Made by a program: the position numbers and the translations under genes
Source of the DNA: a virus
Strand: one strand, 5' to 3'
Length of the DNA: 64,000 nt
IMG/VR virus record: IMGVR_UViG_3300035670_000110
Location: 24,609-88,608 of that record
In this document: one piece after another, positions 9,039-18,960 of the stretch
Layout of the letters: every line of letters begins with the position of its first letter
Numbering within the stretch: the stretch's first letter is position 1
Notes under the pieces: generated by a model
What the model was told of the DNA's origin: nothing
What the model saw: only the letters and a program-made list of their open reading frames with translations
Database searches by the model: none

Positions 9039-9195
9039 CCAACTTGGCCTCTAGTTCAATAATTTTCTTGTCTCTAGCCTGGATTTGCTCAGTCGCCTGA
9101 GCCTTTAAAACGGCCAACTTTGTTTCATAGTCGCTGGTCATCTGACCAATTCTCTGCTGAAGTTCTTGTACTACTAGTTCCAATGTGTTTGACAT
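9031..9195 (-). CDS. Small coiled-coil protein (54 aa)
   Basis: A short gene between two overlapping neighbours. The protein, MSNTLELVVQELQQRIGQM onward, is one continuous charged heptad-like helix ending KKIIELEAKLDD. A strong AGGAGG site six bases before the ATG lies inside the last codons of the upstream gene, whose TAA overlaps the start (TAAATG). It may form a coiled-coil stalk or chaperone for the fibre protein before it, whose C-terminus is also a coiled coil. Confidence 0.8.
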   Translation of the reverse strand: MSNTLELVVQELQQRIGQMTSDYETKLAVLKAQATEQIQARDKKIIELEAKLDD

Positions 9196-10812
9196 TTATC
9201 CTCCTAATTGAGATTCCAATTGTAGCACGCGATTCTTTAGGTCGTCAATACTTTCTTGCTGTTCCTTTACTACCGCTAGCAGAGCAGGAATAATCATTTT
9301 TGAATGATATGATGGAATATCTCCCGAAATAGATGCTATAGGCATAACTTCAGCAATTTGTTCTGCTATGAATCCAAGTTCTGTTCCTCCATCGATCCAA
9401 TCAAATTGGACGGGAGTTAAGTTTAACACATCCTTATAATTAAAATCTATAGATTCTCTACTACCAATTTTATCTTCTGGAATATTTAATGTGTCTAATT
9501 CGATAAGAGGAATAATATTTTCTTTTACCGCAAGAGAAGACGCTACATATCCTATTTTTCCAGTAGAATCTATCTGTAAATCTCTAGCAGATGTTACAGT
9601 GGTATTATATGCATCTGGAAATACTACAGATCCAGTTCCCGCAAAACTATGGATGCTGGCACTTTTTGCCTTCATAAAGCCGTTATTATTTAGCCAGAAT
9701 ACTGAGTCTGATGCATTTGCAAATCCAAACCAAAGTCTTCCCTGACTAAAAGGTAGGGCGGCTAAATACATGGGCGCACCATCTCCTGGATATAACTGTA
9801 TTACTCCGTCATTTCTTAAAATTATCCTATCAGATGGGGCAATTATTGCTGGGGTGCCAAAATAATCTCCAATTTTAAACCCAGCGATTGTTCCAGCACT
9901 GGCGGTAATCACGCCAGTAAATGATCCAGAGGTGGCAGTTATCTGTCCAGTAAATGAACCAAATCCTCCATTAATAAAAGTGCTACTTATACTGCTACTA
10001 TTAAGGTTCGTGCCAAAAATCTCTCCACCAGTAATATATCCACCTACAATTAAGCCACCATAAATATTTCCGGCATAAATATCGACGCTATCTATTGTTC
10101 CACCCTTAATATAACCCCCACCTATATAACCTCCAGAAACACTGGCACCGTATAAATTTCCAACAAATGATCCAGATGTTGCATTAATATTTCCCGTGAA
10201 TGATAAATTTCCAGAAACTGTATCTAAGTTAAAATTATTTAATCCGGCTACCGAATTAATTCCTGATGCAGATAAAATCAAGTATCCATTAGTATTAGAT
10301 GCTGTTAAAGAGCCTCCTAGTGCTAGGTCGCCTAAAATATTGCCAGACGTTGCTTGAATTTCCCCCCGCACAGCAACATTAGAAAATATTGCATTTCCCT
10401 GGCCGCTTAAAAACCATCCAGTATTTCCTATATATTTATCTTCCCAACTTTCATATATAACTGGAAAAAATGATGATGCGCCGAGAACTACAACTTGAGA
10501 TTGACCAATTTCATCTAAATACTCTATTACCGTTGTGCCAATGGCAGACCCAGTAAAAATATCTCCTTCATTCCCCACGGCTACAACGGAATAATAAGTT
10601 TGAGCATCTGTAGACCCAGTAAAAGAAATTTTCATTCCTGGAGTTATTGAAGATGCAGAAATATTATTTAAAACTGATGGAATAACTCCGTCAAAATTAT
10701 AGGATGAAATGTCTGGATTTTTTATTCTGAATGCCCCGTTTGAATCTAAATATCCTGTTAAATTAATAAGAGAGGAGTTACTTTCTTCGGAGCCAAAATT
10801 ATTTGTCGCCAT
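9196..10812 (-). CDS. Tail fibre/tailspike with C-terminal S74 intramolecular chaperone
   Basis: A 538-aa fibre. The N-terminal part is an attachment region. The middle has repeated beta turns of the form GGxIxGGxI (about residues 225-280), suggesting a triple beta-helical shaft. The C-terminus fits the Peptidase_S74 chaperone: ASSLAVKENI near residue 425, followed by FNYKDVLNLTPVQFDW, GTELGFIAEQIAEVMP, and a coiled-coil tail ending VLQLESQLGG. In this family a Ser/Lys dyad cleaves the chaperone off after trimer assembly. Whether the Ser in ASSLAVK is the cleavage residue is inferred. Confidence 0.88.
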   Translation of the reverse strand: MATNNFGSEESNSSLINLTGYLDSNGAFRIKNPDISSYNFDGVIPSVLNNISASSITPGMKISFTGSTDAQTYYSVVAVGNEGDIFTGSAIGTTVIEYLDEIGQSQVVVLGASSFFPVIYESWEDKYIGNTGWFLSGQGNAIFSNVAVRGEIQATSGNILGDLALGGSLTASNTNGYLILSASGINSVAGLNNFNLDTVSGNLSFTGNINATSGSFVGNLYGASVSGGYIGGGYIKGGTIDSVDIYAGNIYGGLIVGGYITGGEIFGTNLNSSSISSTFINGGFGSFTGQITATSGSFTGVITASAGTIAGFKIGDYFGTPAIIAPSDRIILRNDGVIQLYPGDGAPMYLAALPFSQGRLWFGFANASDSVFWLNNNGFMKAKSASIHSFAGTGSVVFPDAYNTTVTSARDLQIDSTGKIGYVASSLAVKENIIPLIELDTLNIPEDKIGSRESIDFNYKDVLNLTPVQFDWIDGGTELGFIAEQIAEVMPIASISGDIPSYHSKMIIPALLAVVKEQQESIDDLKNRVLQLESQLGG

Positions 10813-11737
10813 TAAGGGTTGCCCTCCCCCAAATGACTTTTTCGCTTTTATTTATTTGCAACCATTCGCCCCTCCACTTACCATCTCTTAAATAATATCT
10901 TGCTATTGCAACATAAAATAAAAAGTTTGGCTTAGAATCTATATAAAAATTGTTGGTAAATGAAGGTCCATTAGCATATTGTAATAAATTTGTCGAATAG
11001 GCCGGTGGAGTTTTTTCATCGACTATTGTTAAATTTTTATTTCCATTTAACATTAAATATTTTGGAATCTTAGCGGTATTTTCTTTATCATAATTTTTAA
11101 ATGCATAAATTGGAATATCTCTTACGGCTTTAACGGGGGTTCCTGTTACTGGACTTTTTACATTAATTAAATTATCAAACACTTTATCTTTTGATATTTT
11201 AACAGTGAATGAAGATAAAATTCTTTTTGGCTGTACCTCTCTCACAAAAGAATTTTCTGGGTCAACTGAGCCGCTATCTGCACCTAATGCTCTAAAGTTA
11301 GGAACTTCTATATCTAGCACCCAAGTTTTTCCTGTCTGAGATAATCCCGATTGTAAGATTGTATATTCTCTTCCAATCTCAGTACCTTTTAAATTATCTA
11401 ACAAACTGCTAGAAGAAAAAATTCTTACTTTATCTCCCTTTTTTAAATCTTTTCTATCCTTGGCATCTTTTAATAAAATTCTTAATTTATAATATCCAAC
11501 CCTGTTATGAGGCTGTTTAGAAAACTTACTAAACTTAAATTCTCCCCCCACTCCGCCATATTCATCAAAGGGCCTTCCTACAGTTAATTCTATTTCTTCT
11601 TTGCTCATTAATGGGCACGCGGGAGGCACTTTAATCTGAAAACTTTGAGAGACGGCAACCTCCTCATAGGCTTCTCCCTCAATGGCGAATCTTAAATTAT
11701 TATTAGGCCATAAGGTGTTAATGGTTAATTTAGTCAT
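10799..11737 (-). CDS. Minor tail/fibre-region protein (312 aa)
   Basis: Not assigned to a named family. The protein looks beta-rich, with an N-terminal NTLWPNNNLRFAIEGEAYEE segment and a section that resembles an OB- or SH3-like barrel (KKGDKVRIFSSSSLLDNLKG). It overlaps both neighbours by 4-14 bases and lies between fibre genes. A structural role at the tail tip or as a fibre connector is inferred from position. Confidence 0.72.
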   Translation of the reverse strand: MTKLTINTLWPNNNLRFAIEGEAYEEVAVSQSFQIKVPPACPLMSKEEIELTVGRPFDEYGGVGGEFKFSKFSKQPHNRVGYYKLRILLKDAKDRKDLKKGDKVRIFSSSSLLDNLKGTEIGREYTILQSGLSQTGKTWVLDIEVPNFRALGADSGSVDPENSFVREVQPKRILSSFTVKISKDKVFDNLINVKSPVTGTPVKAVRDIPIYAFKNYDKENTAKIPKYLMLNGNKNLTIVDEKTPPAYSTNLLQYANGPSFTNNFYIDSKPNFLFYVAIARYYLRDGKWRGEWLQINKSEKVIWGRATLNGDK

Positions 11738-12687
11738 GACACTCCGTAGTTAAATCCTAAAGATAAAGAATATTCTATCGTTAAAGGGATGGACGCTGGC
11801 TTTCTGATAGGAGTCGGCAGGACTGCTCTAGATATTAGGCCATAGTTTGTATCTATAAAATAATTTCCTATATCAATTCTCATTGCATCTAATAATACCG
11901 GCTCCGAAGAATCGTGCCAAATTCTTACAAAATTAATGTCTGACCATTCGGGAAGTCCTGTAACTGTAGCAGCACCCTTTTCTGTGGAAGAAATAAAATA
12001 TCCAGATGCAGCAGGGGTAGTAAAAGCAATGTCATAATAACTATTTTCATCTTTCATAAATCTAAAAAATACATTAGATGAAGCCGTTGATTGATTATAT
12101 CCAGAAAGTATAAAATTATCCTGTGAGGTAAATGTTTCAATATACTGAAAGGCGCCGTCGGTTGACGAATACTGTAAATAATTATTTGCACTTGATGTTG
12201 GAGGTATATTAAATAATTGAGTTCCTATTCTGGCAAACTCTGTACTAATAAGTTCTGCTGCTGATGCTGATCCAAACTTAAGAAATAGGTCAACCCGGTC
12301 AAAGTCGAACAGCAATGATCCATTAAGACCGATCGTAGCATCTGATATTCTAGATGGATAAAGACCTACCTCTCTAATTTCTGATTGAAATGGGTCATCA
12401 ATTACTCCAGAATAAATCAATATATCATTATTATTTTCAAGATTTAAAGTTCCGCCGCGCACAACAGTTCTCCCTGATTCAAACTGCAGAGAGTTATTGG
12501 TAATCAGGGAGGTGGAGGCGGATAATGTATTTGGCTCATTACCTATTCCATAGGCTATACTGTTAGCAAAGTTAGGTATTATTCCAAGCAAAGATTTAAT
12601 AATAATGGAGCGTCCTGCGGTGGTAAGGGCATTCTGCTGCTCATAGATTAATTCATTGTCTAAATAAAATCTATAGATTCCTTTCAC
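11734..12687 (-). CDS. Tail fibre-like protein (317 aa)
   Basis: The N-terminal region (IYRFYLDNELIYEQQNALTT, then GIGNEPNTLSASTSLITNN) resembles proteins of phage fibre modules that start with a short virion-docking segment. The rest is a beta-sandwich-like sequence rich in Ser, Asn and Tyr, with no enzymatic motif. Four-base ATGA overlaps with both neighbours show tight coupling. The function assignment rests on composition and location. Confidence 0.72.
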   Translation of the reverse strand: MKGIYRFYLDNELIYEQQNALTTAGRSIIIKSLLGIIPNFANSIAYGIGNEPNTLSASTSLITNNSLQFESGRTVVRGGTLNLENNNDILIYSGVIDDPFQSEIREVGLYPSRISDATIGLNGSLLFDFDRVDLFLKFGSASAAELISTEFARIGTQLFNIPPTSSANNYLQYSSTDGAFQYIETFTSQDNFILSGYNQSTASSNVFFRFMKDENSYYDIAFTTPAASGYFISSTEKGAATVTGLPEWSDINFVRIWHDSSEPVLLDAMRIDIGNYFIDTNYGLISRAVLPTPIRKPASIPLTIEYSLSLGFNYGVS

Positions 12688-14255
12688 TGCTCAACCACCT
12701 CATATCTGGTGCCCAAGGAACTAGAGTCTTCAGTAACGCGGAAAATTCTCACACTAGTAATTATAGCATCGTTAACCTTTATGCTGAATGAATAGTATGG
12801 AGAGCCTCCAGCAGTATAATTTAATTCAAATGCTTCTAAATATTTTTCATAATCGAATTTTGAATTTGAGGGATCTCCATAATCAAGGACTTGAGATTGT
12901 ATTCTTGATACAAAATTTTGCACAATTTCATAAGCAGCCGTGTCAACGTAGGTGTCTGCGGAATTTGTTTGAGAAGGATCATAATACACTAAATCATCTG
13001 AATTAAATCTTTCATACGCTGGAACATAATTAATAGCATCATAGTCTATTCCTGCCTCCAAAAACTCTTTTGTATTTTTAATCAACGAAAGAGTTATTCT
13101 TTCAACCTCTCTTGTGATTCTTCTAGAAATGTTAGGCATAAAAATTCTTTCCGCATCTTTCGGATAAGTAATTTCAGCCCTTTCATTCATAGGGGGTATA
13201 TTTATTTCTGCTTTAGATGATCGTGTTGTTGGTACAAGATCTATAGCGTCAGACTCTTCATCGTATCGTGGAAGCCCCTCGTCCGACGGCTCTTCGATAT
13301 CAAAATCCAGAGATGATTCTTGGAGTGCTTGTATCTGAAGTTCTAAATCTGTAATTCTATCAAGAATTTTCTGTAAATCTTCTTGAGAAATTCCTGATGG
13401 CGTCCCCCCGCCAGGTGGGGGCGGAGGTGGAGGAGGTGGTGGTGGGGGAGGTGGAGGTGGGGTAGGTTCAGGGGGCGCACCTGGCTTGTAATCAAATGCG
13501 GCGTAAAGCGCTTTTTTTTCATCTGGAGTAATGTTACCATTGTCAACCGCTTCGACCAGTGCTTTTTGTTTCGGCACCTGCTTTTCGCCAAAGGCTTTTC
13601 TTCCACCCGATCCGGTGCCGACATTGGGCCATACATTTTTTATAACTGTTTTATCATAGTCTCCTAATACATTGTAATTATCTTTAAATGCACGCCATCT
13701 CTCGTCCTCTTCTTTTTGTCCCTGATTAGTTGGAGGGGGAGTGGTTGTTGACGGCGGCGGAGAGGGAGTCTTGGGCGGAGGAGGGGGCGTTGGCGTTGGG
13801 CCTTCCGTTGGGGGAGGAGTCTTAGGGGGAGGAGGGGTATTGGGTGGACGAGGGGTCGATGTTGGCCTGGGTCTACTTAAAAGATTTTGCATAATTTGCT
13901 TATTATTCTCTACAGTATCGGGGCTAGTGTTTTTAGAAACATTTTTATCCCTTGTAGTCGGAGCAGTTTCTGATTTATTACCTCTTTCAGGCTTAGTTTT
14001 GTCGGGCCGGATAGGGGGCAGGGGAACTGGCTTGTCGGGCCGGATAGGGGGCAGGGGAACTGGCTTGCCTGGTTCTGGCTTAAGTGGCCCTGGAGTAGGT
14101 TTGCCTGGTTCTGGCTTAAGTGGCCCTGGAGTAGGTTTGCCTGGTTCTGGCTTAAGTGGCCCTGGAGTAGGTTTAGATGGCTGCGGCTTAGAAGTACTAG
14201 GCTTAGGTGTTTGTGTTGTTTTTTTGGGTGGTGGTTTCGGGGGAATTTTAGCCAT
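12684..14255 (-). CDS. Proline-rich repeat tail protein (523 aa)
   Basis: A modular structural protein. It starts with a Lys/Pro-rich leader and exact tandem repeats TPGPLKPEPGKP (three) and VPLPPIRPDKP-type (two). These are followed by a Pro/Thr linker, a run of about sixteen prolines near residue 275, a short coiled coil (LQKILDRITDLELQIQALQ) and a roughly 200-aa alpha/beta C-terminal domain. The proline segments would form extended PPII rods, making a spacer between two folded parts. The nucleotide repeats are identical between copies, so copy number may vary. It lies downstream of the tail-hub gene. Confidence 0.8.
   Translation of the reverse strand: MAKIPPKPPPKKTTQTPKPSTSKPQPSKPTPGPLKPEPGKPTPGPLKPEPGKPTPGPLKPEPGKPVPLPPIRPDKPVPLPPIRPDKTKPERGNKSETAPTTRDKNVSKNTSPDTVENNKQIMQNLLSRPRPTSTPRPPNTPPPPKTPPPTEGPTPTPPPPPKTPSPPPSTTTPPPTNQGQKEEDERWRAFKDNYNVLGDYDKTVIKNVWPNVGTGSGGRKAFGEKQVPKQKALVEAVDNGNITPDEKKALYAAFDYKPGAPPEPTPPPPPPPPPPPPPPPPGGGTPSGISQEDLQKILDRITDLELQIQALQESSLDFDIEEPSDEGLPRYDEESDAIDLVPTTRSSKAEINIPPMNERAEITYPKDAERIFMPNISRRITREVERITLSLIKNTKEFLEAGIDYDAINYVPAYERFNSDDLVYYDPSQTNSADTYVDTAAYEIVQNFVSRIQSQVLDYGDPSNSKFDYEKYLEAFELNYTAGGSPYYSFSIKVNDAIITSVRIFRVTEDSSSLGTRYEVVEQ
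13999..14172. repeat. Exact tandem repeats in the proline-rich gene: 2 x 33 bp and 3 x 36 bp
   Basis: Two contiguous 33-base units (13999-14031 and 14032-14064) are followed without a gap by three identical 36-base units (14065-14100, 14101-14136, 14137-14172). All are in frame and encode 11- and 12-residue Pro-rich repeats. Sequence identity at synonymous positions implies recent slippage or recombination, or strong homogenisation. Confidence 0.95.
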
Positions 14256-17200
14256 TATTTACCAACCTCAATTATTTCTATATTCATAGTGGGGCCGGAA
14301 TTATTTACAGAATGAGATATTGCAGATACAATAAACACTCTATCTCCAAAATTTTCATTTTCTAAGGTGTATCCTCTTGTCTTATCATATATTCTTACTT
14401 TGTCCCCTAATTCTATTAATGGGTTTGGAAATATTTCTAAAGACATTTTTAACCTTTGTCTACCACAATATCTAGTTATCCATTTCATCATATTTTTAGC
14501 CTGAGCCATAGTCTGTATGTATTGGCTATCTATAGATACAGATTGAGAGCCATATATTGATAGATTCTGCTCTCTTCTTGTTACTCTAAGTTTATCCTCT
14601 TCGACAATATCATAATAGTCTTTCATATTTATTTGCCCAAAACTTAATTCTTCTAATTGTATTCCCACTATGTATAAAGGCATAAGACTTTCTTCTCCCA
14701 GCGTTATTGGCCCAGAGGATGTATTGACAACAACTAGCCTTGCTCCAAAAGTTGTTGGACTATATTTTTTAATCATATATTCAGGATTAACTTTAGAAAT
14801 ATCTACTAGGGCACTAGAAAATGCTGGTAGGTTATAACGAATATTATATTCTTTTACTTGTCTTACAAGTCTTGCAAAATCATTAAAATAAACTTTTATT
14901 TCTTCATTTTTAAAATAAAAATCTTTGCTTACTGGAAGTATTCCGCTTTGTATCTTTTGATCTAAAAAGTTTGCTGATTTAAAGTATGGATCATTATCTT
15001 TCCCCGCTGGCCTAGCAGCGGCTGCAATATATTCATATATTGCTTGAGAATCATTACGAACAAACATAAATATTCTTTTACTATTAAGTCCAAAGGCCGG
15101 TCCATTTGGTTCAATATAGGAATTAACCTTCCTATTTCCATAATAAACTACATATTTAACAGCATTTTCATATTGTTTAATTCTTATTTCAAGTTCGAAT
15201 ACCGGGTCTGCTGTATTAACATTTTTTATTACCTGAACATCAGTATTAGTTACAGTATTTGCTCCGACCGGGGCTGTAAATAAAAGTTTTGGCTCGTATT
15301 TTGATTTACTATTCAGGCTGACTTTATACATTCTAAGGTTGCCCGCGACGGCTTTTTCAGAAACGGAAGATTTTCCAGATCCTACTGATTCCACTTCAAC
15401 AAAGTATCCTTCATTTTTATCATTCAATCCAAATCCTATACCTGCAATTGAAGAGTTGGTTGACATGATATAAGTATTGGCCTTTCTTTTCTTTAAAGAA
15501 GAGAATAATCTCATTCTTGTTGAAATACTATTAGGAACAAAATCTAAGTCAATATATTGACCGTATATATTTCTTTCTCCAGACATGTACATGTATGGAT
15601 CAAAATCTCCATCTACCGCAGCATCGACCTGAGCGTTCATATCTTTTAATTTCTGAGTCACTATTTGAGTAGGGCCATCTTTATCAAATTGCTCTAAAAT
15701 AGTTATGTCTTCCTGCGGAGATTTTGGTCCAGATAATTTTAAGAATCCCAGGTAAGATTGTAAATCTTCAAACGCAAGGGAACCTATGTTTTCTTTAACA
15801 GACTTATATGTATTTCTATCTATATAATTAAATTTTGTAGTAGCCTTTATATCTCCGGGAACTTTATAATTATTTGTTTCCCCTAGAGTTAATTTAAATG
15901 TTTTATTAATATTTATTCCATCACTGTTTTCTGCTAATGCATAATGTTCTGCAACATCAGAAGAGAACTTCCCTCTCCCGTCTCCAACAACTTTATATGT
16001 ATATTCACCACTATTTTGAGAAATTACTTTAAGTTTAACATCTACAATTAATCCTATTATTGATATAGAACCACCTTTTGGTAAGTATCTTAATTCTTGT
16101 AAAAATTCTTCTTCACTAAATAATATTTTTAATCTGCCATTTATGGAAAATAATTTTCCTTTATATTTTATATATTCATTATCAATTAATATATAACCTT
16201 CATAATCTGAAAAAGTTCTACCTTCTCCTCTATCTATAAAAATTATTAATGATTGTTTTGCAGTTAAAATTTCTGACTGACTATCAAAATATTCAAAACT
16301 ATTAGTGGTTGAATAAATAAATCTGACCGCCTCTTCTTCATTTAAGGCTGTATACTCTTCAGTGAAAACATCTTTCAGTCTGTTAGATTTTAAATTTAGG
16401 ACTAGGTTTGCCGCTCCGAGCGCCGATGAATTGTCATCTCCTGGTTTCCACAACGGCATTGTTTTATAAGTGTAATTAGAAAATGCTAAAGCGGTCGCGG
16501 GGATATCTTCAATGAGATCATTTAAAACTTTTTCTGGAAGAGTGAGAAGCCCTGGCTCTTTTCTAGGGCCATAAGTGTGATAAAAAACTTCTCCATCGGT
16601 TATTGGATTAATTTTTTGTTCACTATAAGAAATTACATTTGATTTGTAATCATTAATATATGCATACTCTGCTACATTTGCGCTTGCTGTTTTTGTATAA
16701 TCTTCATTAAAAATAAACCAAAAATCTGTTTTTGCTATAGCATCATTTTCATTTTGGGATGGTGGAGGATAGTCTTCGTGAACCCAGAATCCAAATGTTG
16801 AAGAATAACTCCATTTTTCTTGTTCGTCCGGTAATGCGTCAGTATTTCCATTATAAAAATACCAATCATTTCTCCACCAAACAAATTTAGTCGGGTCGGG
16901 GTTGGGATTGTATTGACTATCTGAAGCACTTGATGCATCTATTTTTGCTTTTTCTACCAACCTTTCTTTTGTCATAACTTTTAACTTTCCAGTAGCATCG
17001 TAGAACATTGAGCATTGTGTTGCCAGGGCTAATTGTTCTAAAACTTCTGCAACAGTCTGTTCTTTTTTACAAAAGAAATTTCTAATGCTTACATCCTCTC
17101 CAGTGTTACCCAGCCCCGTTCCACTTCTTTCAAACTCCATCCCTGTAATTCCAGCATTATCTAAAACTGTCAAAATTGCGGTAGAGAGTTTTGTTCCAGT

Positions 17201-18418
17201 TTTATATTGCAACATTAGATCTGGAGCAGATTTTTCTCTTAAATATTTAAAGCCATCCTCTATATTAACAGACACCGAATAATCTTCTCCTACATTCCAT
17301 TCATTAGAATACATAACCTTTAAGGGAAATATTGCAGAAGAAGATTCTGTATTAACAATTTGATAAAAGGTAAATTTTGTATCTGGGTTTAACATTTTAA
17401 GATTGCTCAAGGTGCTTGAAAAAAGAAATTGATCCTCTTCATTAGATAGTGAAAGATTTCCATTACTAGACACAATAGATCCAACGGGAAGACCCATGTT
17501 TGCCGAATCTCCTATAGTAGAATTAAAACTAAATGATTCAGTATACGATGTTAGATCTATTTCTAATCTTGGAGAAAGTTCTATAATCTCTAATCCATAT
17601 GATTTTCTGTTTATTTTATACGTCAAGAATCTAATGCCTCTCACCGTTTTAACATTAGTTGAATTTTCATCTGTTAACTCAGTTATATCTGAAAGCCTAT
17701 TAACACTTGCCGACCATTCATTATTAGATAAATATAGTTCAAGGATTCCGTCTGAAAATAAAGAGGCTGCGGAAGATGCAGAAGGAAAGGCAACCTTCCA
17801 TTCTTCCCCCTCCAAATATTCTACCTGAAACTGACTGGGAACAGTCATATGGTTTTGAACCTTTATAGTAATTTTGTTCATGGGAAATTCTTTTTGATAT
17901 ATAACAAATGGGCTGGCGCAAAAAATAAATCTTTCATTATTAGACACTCCCCTTGAATCTGGGTCAGCAGCCATCACTTTTGCACTATTAAAATAATCAT
18001 AGTCCCTGTTATAAGAGAATGGATAGTATCTTGGGGAGTCCGGGCTAATATTATCTACTCTCATTGACGTAGAATTTCTTGTAATTAAATTATTTTTATA
18101 ATGTTGCAGTAAAACTATTCCTGGGTCTGGTCTGTTGGGAAGAAATATTGACGATAAATCAGAGAAGAATTGCGATTCGGGGGAAAGTTTTACCGTTCCA
18201 TCATCGTAAAGGAAATAATTCTTCCCCTCTAAAACATTATTATTACTAATTAAACCTAAAAGAGGTTCGCCCGAATTAACAATTTTTGGATCTTTATAAA
18301 TTCCATATTTGCGAATTTCTTGATACTTATTCATATTCCATTCGCCAATAACAATATGGGTGGAATTCACCCTATCAATGTTTTTGTATAAGTTTCTTAT
18401 ATCACCATAATCCAGCAT
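14255..18418 (-). CDS. Tail tip/hub (Tal-like) minor tail protein, 1387 aa
   Basis: A large structural protein directly after the small post-tape-measure gene, the usual place for the tail-hub or tail-associated protein. The N-terminal half is beta-rich. A central section (SIRNFFCKKEQTVAEVLEQL, then CSMFYDATGKLKVM) resembles baseplate-hub folds. The C-terminus (WITRYCGRQRLKMSLEIFPN, LIELGDKVRIYDKTRGYTLE, FIVSAISHSVNNSGPTM) matches the closing pattern of phage hub proteins, where strands end in an interaction-platform barrel. No lytic motif was seen here, since the cell-wall enzymes are on the tape measure. It abuts the Pro-rich gene. Confidence 0.8.
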   Translation of the reverse strand: MLDYGDIRNLYKNIDRVNSTHIVIGEWNMNKYQEIRKYGIYKDPKIVNSGEPLLGLISNNNVLEGKNYFLYDDGTVKLSPESQFFSDLSSIFLPNRPDPGIVLLQHYKNNLITRNSTSMRVDNISPDSPRYYPFSYNRDYDYFNSAKVMAADPDSRGVSNNERFIFCASPFVIYQKEFPMNKITIKVQNHMTVPSQFQVEYLEGEEWKVAFPSASSAASLFSDGILELYLSNNEWSASVNRLSDITELTDENSTNVKTVRGIRFLTYKINRKSYGLEIIELSPRLEIDLTSYTESFSFNSTIGDSANMGLPVGSIVSSNGNLSLSNEEDQFLFSSTLSNLKMLNPDTKFTFYQIVNTESSSAIFPLKVMYSNEWNVGEDYSVSVNIEDGFKYLREKSAPDLMLQYKTGTKLSTAILTVLDNAGITGMEFERSGTGLGNTGEDVSIRNFFCKKEQTVAEVLEQLALATQCSMFYDATGKLKVMTKERLVEKAKIDASSASDSQYNPNPDPTKFVWWRNDWYFYNGNTDALPDEQEKWSYSSTFGFWVHEDYPPPSQNENDAIAKTDFWFIFNEDYTKTASANVAEYAYINDYKSNVISYSEQKINPITDGEVFYHTYGPRKEPGLLTLPEKVLNDLIEDIPATALAFSNYTYKTMPLWKPGDDNSSALGAANLVLNLKSNRLKDVFTEEYTALNEEEAVRFIYSTTNSFEYFDSQSEILTAKQSLIIFIDRGEGRTFSDYEGYILIDNEYIKYKGKLFSINGRLKILFSEEEFLQELRYLPKGGSISIIGLIVDVKLKVISQNSGEYTYKVVGDGRGKFSSDVAEHYALAENSDGININKTFKLTLGETNNYKVPGDIKATTKFNYIDRNTYKSVKENIGSLAFEDLQSYLGFLKLSGPKSPQEDITILEQFDKDGPTQIVTQKLKDMNAQVDAAVDGDFDPYMYMSGERNIYGQYIDLDFVPNSISTRMRLFSSLKKRKANTYIMSTNSSIAGIGFGLNDKNEGYFVEVESVGSGKSSVSEKAVAGNLRMYKVSLNSKSKYEPKLLFTAPVGANTVTNTDVQVIKNVNTADPVFELEIRIKQYENAVKYVVYYGNRKVNSYIEPNGPAFGLNSKRIFMFVRNDSQAIYEYIAAAARPAGKDNDPYFKSANFLDQKIQSGILPVSKDFYFKNEEIKVYFNDFARLVRQVKEYNIRYNLPAFSSALVDISKVNPEYMIKKYSPTTFGARLVVVNTSSGPITLGEESLMPLYIVGIQLEELSFGQINMKDYYDIVEEDKLRVTRREQNLSIYGSQSVSIDSQYIQTMAQAKNMMKWITRYCGRQRLKMSLEIFPNPLIELGDKVRIYDKTRGYTLENENFGDRVFIVSAISHSVNNSGPTMNIEIIEVGK

Positions 18419-18957
18419 TAGACCTCCACCAAGGACATGCTAACATCCCAAAGATCGTGAGTAGACCCTCTCTTTTTTACAACATAAGAAAAATCTTCAA
18501 AGAATACGTTATAGGTTTCTAATGAATACTGTAGGGGGACTGACTCTGAGGCAAAAGGAGTGTCATAAACTAAAGTCAAGTAAAAACTTTCTGTGTGACC
18601 TTCATGCCATTTTAGCATTTCTTGGCCGGAGGCCCATCCACTAGGGGCGGTAATGAATCTACTTTCTGATAATTCTCCTTTAACTGATGGTAGGTTTTGC
18701 CAGTCTACAGAAAATATTTTTTTGTCGGCAACGTGATATGATCTCATTCTTCCATTTATCATTCTTTTTTTAAATTCTATTCTTTCTATAGATATTTGTA
18801 ACTCTGATCTATTATCATCAGTAAGGTATATAAAATTAGTTCCGGCTGTGCCTAAATCATACTGGCCCGCAGCAGCATTGACTGGTGTGGGTTGAGCCTC
18901 TGTAAATATCATTAGGGCTGGTCTTGTCCAGACTTTTTGTAATGTTGTTGTAGGCAT
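18418..18957 (-). CDS. Distal-tail-like protein (179 aa)
   Basis: A small beta-rich protein between the tape measure and the hub gene, where siphophages encode the distal tail protein. Segments such as RSELQISIERIEFKKRMING and KIFSVDWQNLPS form alternating strands. No direct family match is recognised from sequence and it is short for a Dit (often 200-300 aa). It may be only the ring domain. The stop overlaps the hub start by one base. Confidence 0.68.
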   Translation of the reverse strand: MPTTTLQKVWTRPALMIFTEAQPTPVNAAAGQYDLGTAGTNFIYLTDDNRSELQISIERIEFKKRMINGRMRSYHVADKKIFSVDWQNLPSVKGELSESRFITAPSGWASGQEMLKWHEGHTESFYLTLVYDTPFASESVPLQYSLETYNVFFEDFSYVVKKRGSTHDLWDVSMSLVEV

Positions 18958-18960
18958 TAA

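Noticed and set aside
13999-14172. Possible CRISPR array because of 33- and 36-base repeats
   Set aside because: The units are contiguous with no spacers and translate in frame as protein repeats.
13741-14289. Glycine/leucine-rich plus-strand frame of 182 codons
   Set aside because: It is the antisense reading of the proline repeats, so the Gly-rich look is only the complement of Pro codons.
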